A DNA stretch of 64,000 nucleotides from Roseovarius mucosus. Its GTDB lineage: Bacteria > Pseudomonadota > Alphaproteobacteria > Rhodobacterales > Rhodobacteraceae. Under the pieces are notes generated by a model that saw nothing but the letters and a program-made list of their open reading frames with translations, had not been told where the DNA came from and searched no databases. The DNA lies in assembly GCF_002080415.1 (NCBI RefSeq), contig NZ_CP020474.1:1351001-1415000 (forward strand), in the 5' to 3' direction. Made by a program: the position numbers and the translations under genes. Shown piece by piece: positions 9,840 through 19,301 of the stretch (positions are counted from its first letter, which is position 1; each line of letters starts with the position of its first letter).

Positions 9840-10445
9840 TCAGCCCGCTTGCTTGAGATCCGCAATCAGCGCGTTCACATCGCCATTGCGGCGATCCAGC
9901 ATCGCGCCAATCTCGGTGCGCTCGCTCAGCCGCAGGCTGATGCCCTCGATGATCATATCGAAAAACAGATCCTTGCCCGAGCGGTCTGACACAAGGAAAC
10001 TCACCTCGAACGGCGATTGCCCGCGAAGATAGGCCGTGGATTTCACCTCGTGCCACGATTTCACCGGCTTGACCGAGTTCACCTCGATGCGCCCCCCCGC
10101 GAATTCATTGAACCGCTTGCCATATTTCCGCGCGATATAGCCCCGGAACGCTTCGGTAAAGGCACGCATCTGCGCCGATGATACCCGGTTGGCATCCGCC
10201 CCAAGGGTAGACCGCGCAATGATATTCACATCGGCATAGGTGCTGAAAATACGCTCGAAATCCGCGATCATGCCCGATATCGGCTTGCCCGATGCGATGA
10301 CGCGGTTGATGTTCACCACAACCTCATCCACCAGCGACCGCGCGCGCGCATCATCGAGCGCCCACCCGGTGCGGGGCAGGGCAGCCAACGCGGTCACGGC
10401 AAAACCCGAGGTCATGAAATGGCGGCGGTTGATGTCACTCAGCAT
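9840..10445 (-). CDS. mlaC: MlaC-like periplasmic phospholipid-binding protein
   Basis: A 201-aa periplasmic protein of the MlaC/Tgt2 family that shuttles phospholipids between outer-membrane MlaA and an inner-membrane Mla ABC transporter. The N terminus has a Tat-like signal (NRRHFMTSG followed by a hydrophobic stretch to TGWA). Typical family blocks are visible: FERIFSTYADVNIIAR, FTEAFRGYIARKYG and DLFFDMIIEGISL. The ATG at 10445 overlaps the end of mlaA by 11 bases, so the pair is co-translated. No MlaD/E/F genes are nearby. Confidence 0.85.
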   Translation of the reverse strand: MLSDINRRHFMTSGFAVTALAALPRTGWALDDARARSLVDEVVVNINRVIASGKPISGMIADFERIFSTYADVNIIARSTLGADANRVSSAQMRAFTEAFRGYIARKYGKRFNEFAGGRIEVNSVKPVKSWHEVKSTAYLRGQSPFEVSFLVSDRSGKDLFFDMIIEGISLRLSERTEIGAMLDRRNGDVNALIADLKQAG

Positions 10446-11250
10446 AGGGATCCTCCAAAGGTGTGGACGGCTCAAGACTACCGTAAGGGTCGTCATAGAC
10501 ACTATCAGCCGTGCCGCCCAGTTTGAAGCGTCGGTTTTGCAGGAAGATCGAGCGCGACTGCGCATAGCTGTCGGCACTCTCGTAAAGAATGGCGTCAATC
10601 GTCTCGCTGAACTTCTCGCGCTTGGATAGGCCAGCGGCCACACCCGCCCCGGTTCCAACCAGATTAGCCGGCGATTCAAGTATGTAACTCAAGGGGTTGG
10701 TGAAAAGATCAACCGCAATGCCCCAGGTATCCCGCTCTGTCGAAGGGCCCAAGACCGGCAGTTCTACATAGGCCCCTTCCCGCGCGCCCCAAACGTGCAA
10801 AGTTTCGCCGAAGTCGGTATTGGTGCCCGCGGCCATACCCATTTCGCTGGCCGGATCGAACAGACCGCCAAGGCCAAAGGTGGTGTTTACAACCAGACGC
10901 GCGGTGTCCTGAAACGCCCCACGCATATTCAGCTGCAAGACATTGTTCACGATATCACTCGGCAGCGATAGGTTGGTCGAGAACCGCCCGATGACCGTCT
11001 CGATATCGTCGGGAATGGCCGCACTATATCCCTTGGCCACCGGCCGCACGAGCGAACGGTCAAACCCTCGGTTGAACTCATGCACACCACGGTTTTGCGA
11101 CTCATACGGGTCGAAAACATCGCGCGTGGCCTCTGACGGATCAGGGCGCGCGCAGGCGCTTAGCGCGACGACACCTGTAAGGGCGATCACCCGCAACGCG
11201 GAACCGGACGAGATATGGAAAGATGGCAACTGCAATGGTTTATCCGTCAT
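10435..11250 (-). CDS. mlaA: MlaA (VacJ) family outer-membrane lipoprotein
   Basis: Outer-membrane lipoprotein (271 aa) of retrograde phospholipid trafficking. The lipobox is LSAC (VVALSACARPDP) after a hydrophobic segment. The family core is clear: DPYESQNRGVHEFNRGFD, VNNVLQLNMRGAFQDTARLVVNTTFGLGGLFDPASEMG, FGETLHVWGAREGAYVELPVLGPST. The extra roughly 15 residues before the signal peptide mean a slightly later start is possible, though no better ATG is evident. The first gene of a two-gene mlaA-mlaC operon. Confidence 0.9.
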   Translation of the reverse strand: MTDKPLQLPSFHISSGSALRVIALTGVVALSACARPDPSEATRDVFDPYESQNRGVHEFNRGFDRSLVRPVAKGYSAAIPDDIETVIGRFSTNLSLPSDIVNNVLQLNMRGAFQDTARLVVNTTFGLGGLFDPASEMGMAAGTNTDFGETLHVWGAREGAYVELPVLGPSTERDTWGIAVDLFTNPLSYILESPANLVGTGAGVAAGLSKREKFSETIDAILYESADSYAQSRSIFLQNRRFKLGGTADSVYDDPYGSLEPSTPLEDPYAE

Positions 11251-11340
11251 TAAACGAGTCTCTGCCTTACATAAACTATAGCCCGAACAAACCCATCATC
11301 CTACGCCCCATGTTCACAATGCTGTGGCAGAATGGTGACA

Positions 11341-11355
11341 TTCCCTGTAAGGGAA
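11341..11355. promoter_or_regulatory. 15-bp palindrome upstream of the type I secretion genes
   Basis: TTCCCT-GTA-AGGGAA, a perfect 6-bp inverted repeat, lies 56 bases before the prtD-type start codon in the 160-bp region between divergent mlaA and the secretion operon. The size and symmetry fit a dimeric repressor site. The regulator cannot be named from the sequence. Confidence 0.45.
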
Positions 11356-11410
11356 GACAGGATTGCTTTGGATCACTTAAAGACTTGAACACTAAAGACG
11401 GAATACAGAT

Positions 11411-13144
11411 TTGGACAAGATGAAACTGGAAGCGGGCCGCCAAGAATTGCGCGCGGCCCGACGCGAAAGCCGTAGTCTCTACTGGTTTGTTGGCATCTTC
11501 AGCTTTTTCGCCAATCTTCTGATGTTGACCGGCCCAATCTACATGTTGCAGGTCTATGACCGCGTCCTCAGCAGCCGCTCGGTGGAAACCCTGATCGCAC
11601 TCTCGGTGCTGGTTTTATTTCTCTATACGATGATGGGCCTGCTCGATTATGCCCGTGGCCGCATCATGGGGCGGGTCGGCGCGCGCTTTCAGGCGCGTCT
11701 GGACCGGCGGGTATTCGACGCGGTGATTCGCAAATCGGCCATCCAGCCCGATGCCAACACCGCCACCGGCCTGCGCGATCTGGAATCAATCCAGCGGCTG
11801 ATGACATCGCCCGTGCTTCTGGCGATTTTCGACATGCCATGGGCCCCGTTCTTTCTGGCCGCGATCTGGGTGTTTCACCCTTGGCTTGGCATTCTCGCTC
11901 TTGCCGGGGGGGCGCTTTTGGTTGTTGTCACCCTGATCAATCAGGTCGTGACCCGCAAACCCACCGGACAGGCCAATAACGCAAGCGTTCAGGCCGAATC
12001 AATTTCCGAACAATTACGCAACGAATCCGAGATGATTCAGGCCATGGGCATGCGCGACGCGGCCTTTGATCGCTGGCAAGCCGCGCGTGGCCGCGCCCTC
12101 TCGACCGCGATCGAGGCCGCTGATCTGGGCGGCACCTTCACCACCTCCACCAAGGCGCTGCGCCTTCTTCTTCAATCGGCGATGCTGGGTCTGGGCGCGT
12201 GGCTCGTGCTGCGCGGAGAGCTGACGCCCGGTGCCATGATCGCAGGCTCGATTCTTATGGGCCGCGCGCTTGCCCCCATCGAGCAGGCCATCGGCCAATG
12301 GGCGCTGGTGCAACGCGCCGCCAAAGGCTGGGAAAGCCTAGCGGAACTCCTCGGCTCTGTTCCCCCTGAACAACCGCGCACGCCCCTGCCCCGCCCCAAG
12401 GCGCGGCTGGAAGTGAGCCAACTTACCATGGTCCCGCCGGGTGAAAGCCAGGCCGTGCTCAAAACACTCAGTTTCAAGATCGAACCGGGTCAGGCCGTGG
12501 GCGTGATCGGCCCCTCCGGGGCGGGCAAATCCACCCTCGCCCGCGCCATCACCGGCGTCTGGCGGCCTGCGGGCGGCAAGATCCGCCTCGATGGCGCAAC
12601 CCTCGACCAATACGCCCCCAATGTGCTGGGTGAGTTGATCGGCTATCTGCCACAGCGCGTGCAGCTCTTTGACGGCACCATCGCCGACAACATCGCCCGC
12701 TTGGCCGCCCAGCCGGACCCCGCCAAGATCGTCGCCGCCGCGCGCAAGGCCGACGCCCATGAGATGATCCTAAAACTGCCCAACGGCTATGACACCCGCG
12801 TAAGCACCAGCGGCGGGCGGCTCTCGGGCGGGCAGATGCAGCGCATCGGCCTTGCCCGCGCCATGTATGGCGATCCCATGATCCTCGTGCTGGATGAACC
12901 CAATTCCAATCTCGATAATGAAGGCAGCGAAGCGGTCAATCTCGCCATCCGCAGCTTCAAGGCCGAAGGCAAGGCCGTGATCGTGGTTGCCCACCGTCCC
13001 GCCGCGATCAAGGAATGCGATATGCTGCTGATGCTTGAGGCCGGCGTTATGCGCGCCTTTGGCCCGCGTGAAAAAGTGCTCAAGGATGTGCTCCAGAACC
13101 ATCAACAAGTCACCGAGTCCACTGGCCCCGGAGGTGTGCGATGA
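11411..13144 (+). CDS. type I secretion ABC transporter (PrtD family)
   Basis: Inner-membrane exporter ATPase (577 aa) of a type I secretion system. The N-terminal half has the six-helix ABC exporter fold (first helices at about 22-45 and 56-80); the C-terminal half has Walker A GPSGAGKST, the LSGGQMQRIGLARA signature and Walker B MILVLDEPNSNLD. There is no N-terminal C39 peptidase domain, which fits the PrtD/RTX-type class. The TTG at 11411 has GGA eight bases upstream; the ATG at 11420 is the alternative. It overlaps the HlyD gene by four bases. No substrate gene or TolC is adjacent. Confidence 0.9.
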   Translation: MDKMKLEAGRQELRAARRESRSLYWFVGIFSFFANLLMLTGPIYMLQVYDRVLSSRSVETLIALSVLVLFLYTMMGLLDYARGRIMGRVGARFQARLDRRVFDAVIRKSAIQPDANTATGLRDLESIQRLMTSPVLLAIFDMPWAPFFLAAIWVFHPWLGILALAGGALLVVVTLINQVVTRKPTGQANNASVQAESISEQLRNESEMIQAMGMRDAAFDRWQAARGRALSTAIEAADLGGTFTTSTKALRLLLQSAMLGLGAWLVLRGELTPGAMIAGSILMGRALAPIEQAIGQWALVQRAAKGWESLAELLGSVPPEQPRTPLPRPKARLEVSQLTMVPPGESQAVLKTLSFKIEPGQAVGVIGPSGAGKSTLARAITGVWRPAGGKIRLDGATLDQYAPNVLGELIGYLPQRVQLFDGTIADNIARLAAQPDPAKIVAAARKADAHEMILKLPNGYDTRVSTSGGRLSGGQMQRIGLARAMYGDPMILVLDEPNSNLDNEGSEAVNLAIRSFKAEGKAVIVVAHRPAAIKECDMLLMLEAGVMRAFGPREKVLKDVLQNHQQVTESTGPGGVR

Positions 13145-14448
13145 GCGCCCCGAACGATAGCGCATGGTCGGCGCGCAAGCCGCTGATCATCGGTCTCATC
13201 GGCCTTGTTCTGCTGGTGGGCGGTTTTGGGACATGGGCCGCGTTCACCCAGATTTCCGGGGCGATTATCGCACCGGGGCGCATAGAGGTGGATCAAAATC
13301 GGCAGGTCGTCCAACACCCCGACGGTGGCGTCGTTTCCGCCATCGAGATCAAAGAGGGCGACAAGGTCAGCGCCGGTCAGGTGCTTGTCCGGCTTGATCC
13401 CAACGAGTTGCAATCCGAACTCTCGATCATCGAAAACCAGCTTGCCGAACTCATGGCCCGCCGTGGCCGCCTAGAGGCCGAGCGCGACGGGCGCGATGCC
13501 CTGAAATTCGATCCGCTCCTCATTGAACTGTCAGCGCAGAACGCCGACGCCGCCGATCTGATGACCGGGCAAAAGACCCTGTTCGAGGCCCGCGCCCAGA
13601 CCGTCGCCGCCGAGATTGACCAACTTGACAAGCGGCGCGGCCAGATTTCCAACCAGATCGAGGGCATCGAGGCCCAGCAAGTGGCCCTTGCCCGCCAGCT
13701 TGAACTGATCGAACTGGAACTGACCGATCAACAATCGCTGCTGGATCGTGGGCTGGCGCAAGCGACCCGCGTGCTCGGGCTGCAACGCGAACAGGCGCGC
13801 CTCAGCGGCACCATGGGCGATCTTGCCGCCCAAAAGGCCGAGGCCGAAGGCCGCATCACCGAAATCGAAATCTCGATTCTCAAACTGGGCACAGACCGGC
13901 GCGAAGAGGCGATCACCACCCTGCGGGATCTGCAGTTCCGCGAGCTTGAATTGCGCGAACAACGCCGCGCCCTGATCGAACAAATGGGGCGGCTCGACAT
14001 CCCCGCACCAGTCTCGGGCGTGGTCTATAACCTCCAGGTCTTTGCCCAACGCTCGGTCATCCGGCCCGCCGATCCGGTGCTCTTCATCGTGCCACAGGAC
14101 CGCCCGCTGGTGATCAACGCCCGCGTCGACAGCATCCATGTCGATAAACTCTTTGTCGGACAGGAAGTCACGCTGCGCTTCTCTGCGCTCGATCAACGCA
14201 CCACGCCAGAACTTTTTGGGCGCGTCACCCAGATTTCCGCCGATGCCTTCGAGGATGAGGCCACGCGCGCCAGCTATTACCGCGCCGAAATCGTGCTGAG
14301 CGAAGGCGAGCAGGCCCGCTTGCCCGAGGGCACCACCCTTATCCCCGGCATGCCGGTCGAAGCGTTCATCCGCACCGCCGACCGCACACCGCTGGCTTAT
14401 CTGGTCAAACCCTTCACCGATTATCTGGCCAAGGCATTCCGCGAGTAA
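13141..14448 (+). CDS. HlyD-family type I secretion periplasmic adaptor
   Basis: Membrane-fusion protein (435 aa) that links the ABC exporter to an outer-membrane channel. One membrane helix near residues 15-37 is followed by a biotinyl/lipoyl-like half (HPDGGVVSAIEIKEGDKVSAGQVLVRLD), a long glutamine/glutamate-rich alpha-hairpin (about 95-280) and the second half (IPAPVSGVVYNLQVFAQRSVIRPADPVLFIVPQ). The start overlaps the upstream ATPase stop (ATGA), so the two are made together. It is convergent with the acetyltransferase gene. Confidence 0.9.
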   Translation: MSAPNDSAWSARKPLIIGLIGLVLLVGGFGTWAAFTQISGAIIAPGRIEVDQNRQVVQHPDGGVVSAIEIKEGDKVSAGQVLVRLDPNELQSELSIIENQLAELMARRGRLEAERDGRDALKFDPLLIELSAQNADAADLMTGQKTLFEARAQTVAAEIDQLDKRRGQISNQIEGIEAQQVALARQLELIELELTDQQSLLDRGLAQATRVLGLQREQARLSGTMGDLAAQKAEAEGRITEIEISILKLGTDRREEAITTLRDLQFRELELREQRRALIEQMGRLDIPAPVSGVVYNLQVFAQRSVIRPADPVLFIVPQDRPLVINARVDSIHVDKLFVGQEVTLRFSALDQRTTPELFGRVTQISADAFEDEATRASYYRAEIVLSEGEQARLPEGTTLIPGMPVEAFIRTADRTPLAYLVKPFTDYLAKAFRE

Positions 14449-14457
14449 CCCGTGGGA

Positions 14458-15045
14458 TCACCCCACATCCGTGCGCCCGCGCCGGTCTGCCCGCAACTGC
14501 GCATAAAGAACATGCGTCCGCCAACGCCCGTTGATCTGCAAATAGCTCTGCGCGACACCTTCGTATTTGAAACCGCATTTTTCCAGCAGCGCCCGCGACG
14601 CCTGATTTTCCGGCAGGCAGGCCGCCTCGATTCGGCTTAGGTCCAGCCGGTCAAAGGCATAGTGCACCACCCCGGCAATCGCCTCGCGCATATAGCCCTG
14701 CCGCGCATAGGCTTGGCCGATCCAATAGCCCAGCGTGCCCGCCTGCGCCGGACCCCGCCGAATATTGTCCAGCGTGATCGCCCCCAATAACGCCTGATCC
14801 TCGCGCCGCACCAAAAAAAGCGGCATTGCGCTGCCATTGGAAATCGAACGTTGCGCCCACCAGACCCGGTTGGAAAACCCTTTGCGCGCCAGATGATCCA
14901 CGGCCCAGAGCGGCTCCCACGGGGTCAGGAAATCCGCACTCTCCGCGCGCAACGCGCTCCAGTCCCGATAATCGCCGATCACCGGCTGCCGCAGGCTAAG
15001 ACGCTCGGTCTCGATCCTGAGCTTGCGGCGCGGCAAAAGCATCAT
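14458..15045 (-). CDS. GNAT N-acetyltransferase, RimJ/RimL-like
   Basis: A 195-aa GNAT acetyltransferase resembling the RimJ/RimL group that acetylates N-terminal amines of proteins. Visible hallmarks are the opening IETERLSLRQP, the acetyl-CoA loop region AQAGTLGYWIGQAYARQGYM and the closing RIEAACLPENQASRALLEKCGFKYEG. The substrate is unknown. Its ATG shares one base with the stop of the M16 peptidase (TGATG), so it is the last gene of the long oxidase-thrC run. Confidence 0.83.
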   Translation of the reverse strand: MMLLPRRKLRIETERLSLRQPVIGDYRDWSALRAESADFLTPWEPLWAVDHLARKGFSNRVWWAQRSISNGSAMPLFLVRREDQALLGAITLDNIRRGPAQAGTLGYWIGQAYARQGYMREAIAGVVHYAFDRLDLSRIEAACLPENQASRALLEKCGFKYEGVAQSYLQINGRWRTHVLYAQLRADRRGRTDVG

Positions 15046-16307
15046 CAGGCAGCGCGCCTCGCATCAAGGGCGGCCAGCGTCGGGGCCTGTTCCACCGGAC
15101 CATAAAGCGCCAGCGCCGCAGGGGCCTGCGCCACCGTGCTCTCGGCCAGCCGCCGCACATCCGCAAGCGTCACCGCGTCAATGCGTTCCACAACCTCTGG
15201 CAGGGTTGGCACCCGCCCCCAGATTTGCAGCATCCGCGCCAGCCGTTCGGCCCGGTTGCTCGGGCTCTCCAGCCCCATCAGCAATCCGGCCTTCATCTGC
15301 GCCCGCGCCCGCTCGACCTCGGCGGCGCTCATATCTTCGGCGGCACGCTTCATCTCGTCGATGGTGATCCCTGCCAGATCACCCAATTGCTCGCCCGACG
15401 TGCCTGCATAGATCGTCATCATGCCGGTATCCGAATAGGCCCCGGCCTGCGCATAGATCGAATAACACAGCCCCCGCCGCTCGCGGATCTCCTGAAACAG
15501 CCGCGACGACATCGACCCACCAAGCGCAGAGGCATAGATTTGCGCGGTGTAAATATCGGGATGCGCGTAATCCGGGCTCTCGAAGGCGAGCGCGAAATGC
15601 GCCTGCTCCAGGTCCTTGACATGCCGCGTCTCGCCCCCTGCAAACCGCGCCACCGGCGGCTCGATCGCATGGCTTGGGATCATGTCACCAAACACGCCTT
15701 CGGCCATGCGCACGAGGGCCTCGTGATCTACCGCCCCCGCCGCCGACAGCACCATCTGACCGGGCCGGTAATACTGATCCACGAACCGTTCCAGATCGGG
15801 CCGGTCAAAGCCGCGCACCCGCTCTTCCGCGCCCAGAATGGTGCGTCCCAGCGGATGATCGGGATAGGCCTTTTCCTGCAACCAGTCGAAAATGATGTCA
15901 TCCGGCGTATCCGCCGCCTGACCGATCTCTTGCAGGATCACGCCGCGTTCAACCTCGATCTCACGCGGATCGAAGACCGGGTTACGCAGAATATCCGACA
16001 CCACATCCAAGGCCAGCGGCACATCTTCCTTGAGGACGCGCACGTAATAGGCCGTCACCTCGCGGCTGGTATAGGCGTTGATATAGCCGCCCACATCCTC
16101 AATCGCCTCGGCGATCTGCAAGGCCGAACGCCGCTTGGTCCCCTTAAAGGCCATATGCTCCAGAAAATGCGCGATGCCATTCTGGCTGGCCTCTTCATGG
16201 CGCGCGCCGGCCAGCACCCAGACGCCGATGGCCGCCGATTGCAGGCCGGGCATATGCTCCGAGACGATGCGAAACCCGTTGGGAAGGGTGGTCAGTTGGA
16301 CACTCAA
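15045..16307 (-). CDS. M16 family zinc peptidase (mitochondrial processing peptidase-like)
   Basis: A 420-aa M16 metallopeptidase. The inverted zinc motif HFLEH is at residues 47-51 (GIAHFLEHMAFKGTKRRS) and the downstream glutamate lies in EVERGVILQEIGQAAD. The C-terminal R/Y pair region is seen in RRGLCYSIYAQAGAYSDTG. It is the alphaproteobacterial relative of the mitochondrial processing peptidase beta subunit. The start is a TTG at 16305-16307 that overlaps the thrC stop by four bases (TTGA); there is no better ATG nearby. Confidence 0.9.
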   Translation of the reverse strand: MSVQLTTLPNGFRIVSEHMPGLQSAAIGVWVLAGARHEEASQNGIAHFLEHMAFKGTKRRSALQIAEAIEDVGGYINAYTSREVTAYYVRVLKEDVPLALDVVSDILRNPVFDPREIEVERGVILQEIGQAADTPDDIIFDWLQEKAYPDHPLGRTILGAEERVRGFDRPDLERFVDQYYRPGQMVLSAAGAVDHEALVRMAEGVFGDMIPSHAIEPPVARFAGGETRHVKDLEQAHFALAFESPDYAHPDIYTAQIYASALGGSMSSRLFQEIRERRGLCYSIYAQAGAYSDTGMMTIYAGTSGEQLGDLAGITIDEMKRAAEDMSAAEVERARAQMKAGLLMGLESPSNRAERLARMLQIWGRVPTLPEVVERIDAVTLADVRRLAESTVAQAPAALALYGPVEQAPTLAALDARRAA

Positions 16308-17692
16308 TTGGCGATCCGTTCCTTGATCAATGTTTCAATGGCGCTCAGGTCGTTCTCGACCCGCGTCACACGTTCATCCCGCTCATACAGGTCCGCCATA
16401 CGCTCGGGCAAGGGGGGGTGAATCCCGCTCGCCTCTTCCACCGCAGCCGGGAATTTCGCAGGATGCGCTGTGGCCAGCGTGATCATCGGCACGCCCTCAC
16501 GCCGCTCGACCTCGGCCACATGCACGCCCACCGCGCTATGGGGGCACAGCAACTCGCCACTCGTGGCCCATGTATCGCGAATAGCGGCGCGGGTGTCCTC
16601 TTCGCTACAACGCCCGCTGTCGAAGGTCTCGCGCAGCGCCTCCAGCGCGCCTTGGCTCACGCTAAATCCGCCCGCCTTCAATGCCTCCATCTCCTGCGCC
16701 ACGGCGTTCCCATCCTGCCCATAGGCATAGAAGAGCGCGCGTTCAAAATTCGAAGACACCTGAATATCCATCGACGGGCTGATCGACGGGGCCACGCCAT
16801 CGGGGCGATACTCTCCCGTGCTCAGACAACGGTGCAGAATATCGTTCTGATTGGTCGCCACCACCAGCCGGTCAATCGGCAGGCCCATCCGCTTGGCGAT
16901 ATAGCCCGCGAAGACATCGCCGAAATTCCCCGTCGGCACCGTGAAACTGACCTTGCGGTCCGGCGCACCAAGACTGACAGCCGACGTAAAGTAATACACC
17001 ACCTGCGCCAGAACCCGCGCCCAGTTGATGCTGTTCACACCCGCCAGACGCACGCCGTCGCGGAACTCGAAATCGTTGAACATGTCCTTGACGCGCGCCT
17101 GGGCATCGTCGAAATGCCCGTCGATGGCCAGCGCGTGCACATTGCCCTCAACCGGCGTTGTCATCTGCCGCCGCTGCACCTCGGACACCCGGCCATGCGG
17201 ATAGAGGATGAACACATCCACCGCATCCAGACCCCGAAACGCCTCAATCGCCGCAGAGCCGGTATCGCCGGAGGTCGCCCCCACAATGCTCACCCGTTGG
17301 CCAGAGCGCTTGAGCGAGAACTCGAACATCTGCCCAATCAGCTGCATGGCGAAATCCTTGAACGCCAGCGTCGGGCCGTGGAACAACTCCAGCAGGAAAT
17401 GACCGCTATCCAATTGCTTGAGCGGCGCCCGCGCCGCATGGCCAAAGCCCGCATAGGCCCGCGCGATGATCCCGCGAAACTCCTCGTCGGTAAAGGCATC
17501 GCCGATGAACGGCCGCATCACCCGAAACGCCGCCTCCTCATAGCTCACGCCCTCGAGTGCGCGCATATCCTCGGCGCGCATCACCGGAATGCTCTCGGGC
17601 AGATAGAGCCCACCATCGCGCGCCAACCCCGTCAGCATCGCCTCTTCGAAACTCAGCGTGGGCGCGCAGCCCCGTGTCGAGATATATTTCAC
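16304..17692 (-). CDS. thrC: threonine synthase
   Basis: PLP enzyme (462 aa) converting O-phosphohomoserine to threonine. The PLP lysine is in HGPTLAFKDFAMQLIG, the phosphate-binding region in GATSGDTGSAAIEAF, and the family opening KYISTRGCAPTLSFEEAMLTGLARDGGLYLPE is complete. I chose the GTG at 17692, which overlaps the surf1 stop by four bases (GTGA); the longer frame would run back into surf1. It is followed by the M16 peptidase with another 4-bp overlap. Confidence 0.94.
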   Translation of the reverse strand: MKYISTRGCAPTLSFEEAMLTGLARDGGLYLPESIPVMRAEDMRALEGVSYEEAAFRVMRPFIGDAFTDEEFRGIIARAYAGFGHAARAPLKQLDSGHFLLELFHGPTLAFKDFAMQLIGQMFEFSLKRSGQRVSIVGATSGDTGSAAIEAFRGLDAVDVFILYPHGRVSEVQRRQMTTPVEGNVHALAIDGHFDDAQARVKDMFNDFEFRDGVRLAGVNSINWARVLAQVVYYFTSAVSLGAPDRKVSFTVPTGNFGDVFAGYIAKRMGLPIDRLVVATNQNDILHRCLSTGEYRPDGVAPSISPSMDIQVSSNFERALFYAYGQDGNAVAQEMEALKAGGFSVSQGALEALRETFDSGRCSEEDTRAAIRDTWATSGELLCPHSAVGVHVAEVERREGVPMITLATAHPAKFPAAVEEASGIHPPLPERMADLYERDERVTRVENDLSAIETLIKERIAN

Positions 17693-18372
17693 GTCTTGCC
17701 TCTCTCTGCCTGCCGCATGCGCCAGATAAAAACCCCACTCATCGCGGCCCATATGGCGGCCAGCGAAAACCATGTGATCGCGTAACTCAGGTGATCGTTG
17801 GGAATACCGCTTGTGTCTACCGGCAAGGGCGACACGCCCACCTCCGGCACCGACAGCCTGCGCGCCACCACCAAAACCGGCTCTGTATCCAGCACGTCAG
17901 CCATCTGTGCGATGTCGCGAGCAAACCAGATATTGCCCGCCACATCGTTTTCGGGCGTGGAACTCAGCCGCTCGTCGGGCCAGTGCAGATTGCCCTGAAC
18001 CGTGACCATCCCCTCCGGTGGGGCCGGAATATCGGCGCTCACCTTGATGAACCCCCGGTCAAGCAGCACCCGGCGCGCCCCGGTGTCCAAAACGGAAATC
18101 ACCCGATATCCCGCGCCCACCTGCTTTTGACTGACCAGCACCCGCAGCGCCGTATCGCCAATCTGCCCCGTAACCTCAACCGGCAGATAGCGATCTGCCT
18201 CTGGCTCTGCGGCGTCGGGCAACCCCACCGGCGGCGCGGCGATATGTGCCGCGATATCCGCCAATACACCCTCTTTCCATGCCAGCCGGTCGACCTGCCA
18301 TTTGCCCAACCCAATCAGCACCGCCACACCGGCAATGCCAAAGATCAGGGGGATCACAACGCTTTTCCGCAT
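17689..18372 (-). CDS. SURF1-family cytochrome oxidase assembly protein
   Basis: Inner-membrane assembly factor for heme a insertion into cytochrome aa3 oxidase (227 aa). Two membrane helices lie at the ends (about residues 5-22 and 195-215) with a periplasmic domain between, as usual for SURF1. Recognisable segments are WKEGVLADIAAHIAAPP, YLPVEVTGQIGD, GYRVISVLDTGARRVLLDRGFI and the closing YAITWFSLAAIWAAMSGVFIWR. It follows coxC after a possible terminator and is translationally coupled to thrC. Confidence 0.88.
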   Translation of the reverse strand: MRKSVVIPLIFGIAGVAVLIGLGKWQVDRLAWKEGVLADIAAHIAAPPVGLPDAAEPEADRYLPVEVTGQIGDTALRVLVSQKQVGAGYRVISVLDTGARRVLLDRGFIKVSADIPAPPEGMVTVQGNLHWPDERLSSTPENDVAGNIWFARDIAQMADVLDTEPVLVVARRLSVPEVGVSPLPVDTSGIPNDHLSYAITWFSLAAIWAAMSGVFIWRMRQAERGKT

Positions 18373-18392
18373 GTCACACTCTCAAAAGGAAA

Positions 18393-18418
18393 ATGCGGGG
18401 AAAGAAAACCCCCCGCAT
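18393..18418 (-). terminator. hairpin between coxC and surf1
   Basis: An 8-bp stem (ATGCGGGG at 18393-18400 against CCCCGCAT at 18411-18418), followed on the minus strand by TTTTCCTTTT. It lies 58 bases past the coxC stop and 21 bases before the surf1 start, so it may reduce read-through from the oxidase genes into surf1-thrC. Confidence 0.65.
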
Positions 18419-18475
18419 CTTCGTCTTGGTTTAAATACCCGCGCTTGGAACGCCAGCTTTACTGTAAAAAGATCG

Positions 18476-19276
18476 TCACGCGCCCCAGATGTAGATCGCG
18501 GCGAACAGGAACAGCCAGACCACATCGACAAAGTGCCAATACCAAGCGGCCGCTTCAAAGCCCACGTGCTGTTGCGGCGTGAAATGCCCCTTTTGCACCC
18601 GGATCAGGCAGACAAAGAGGAAAATCGTACCGATCACCACATGCGCCCCGTGAAAGCCCGTCGCCATAAAGAAGTTGGCGCCGTAGATATTGCCGGAAAA
18701 GCCAAAGGCCGCGTGGCTATATTCATAGGCTTGGAACACGGTAAAGATCGCACCCAGCGCAATCGCGATCATCAGCCCGCGCTTTACGTCCTGACGATTG
18801 TTCTCATGCACCAGCGCATGGTGTGCCCATGTCGCAGCACAGCCCGAGCAGAGCAGGATCAGCGTGTTGATCAGCGGCAGATGCCAAGGATCAAAGGTCT
18901 CGATCCCGACAGGCGGCCAGACGCCATCGACCATCGGAGAGTTTTCGCCCATCGGATACATGGCATGCTTGAAAAAGCTCCAGAACCACGCGGCAAAGAA
19001 CATCACTTCGGACATGATGAACATGATAAAGCCATAGCGCAGGCCGATCCGCACGACCGGGGTGTGATCGCCGGTCTGCCCCTCGTTCACCACATCGGCC
19101 CACCAGCCGAACATGACGTAAAGCACGCCGACCAGACCCGCCAAGAGCATCCAAGGCCCATGATCGTGAAAGAACAGGACCGCCCCAAAGAGCATGACGA
19201 ACCCCGCCAAAGAGCCGAGCAACGGCCAGATTGAGGGGGGCAGAATGTGGTAATCGTGGTTTTTCTCGTGTGCCAT
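18476..19276 (-). CDS. ctaE: cytochrome c oxidase subunit III
   Basis: Seven-helix subunit III (266 aa) of aa3-type cytochrome c oxidase. The N terminus [21 protein letters not shown], the [21 protein letters not shown] segment (here [14 protein letters not shown]) and the C-terminal [26 protein letters not shown] are diagnostic. The acidic residue of the [11 protein letters not shown] helix that lines the proton/lipid site is kept. Located 25 bp after ctaG in a minus-strand oxidase operon. Confidence 0.95.
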   Translation of the reverse strand: MAHEKNHDYHILPPSIWPLLGSLAGFVMLFGAVLFFHDHGPWMLLAGLVGVLYVMFGWWADVVNEGQTGDHTPVVRIGLRYGFIMFIMSEVMFFAAWFWSFFKHAMYPMGENSPMVDGVWPPVGIETFDPWHLPLINTLILLCSGCAATWAHHALVHENNRQDVKRGLMIAIALGAIFTVFQAYEYSHAAFGFSGNIYGANFFMATGFHGAHVVIGTIFLFVCLIRVQKGHFTPQQHVGFEAAAWYWHFVDVVWLFLFAAIYIWGA

Positions 19277-19301
19277 CTTTGTCTTATCCCTCGTCGAAGG
19301 C

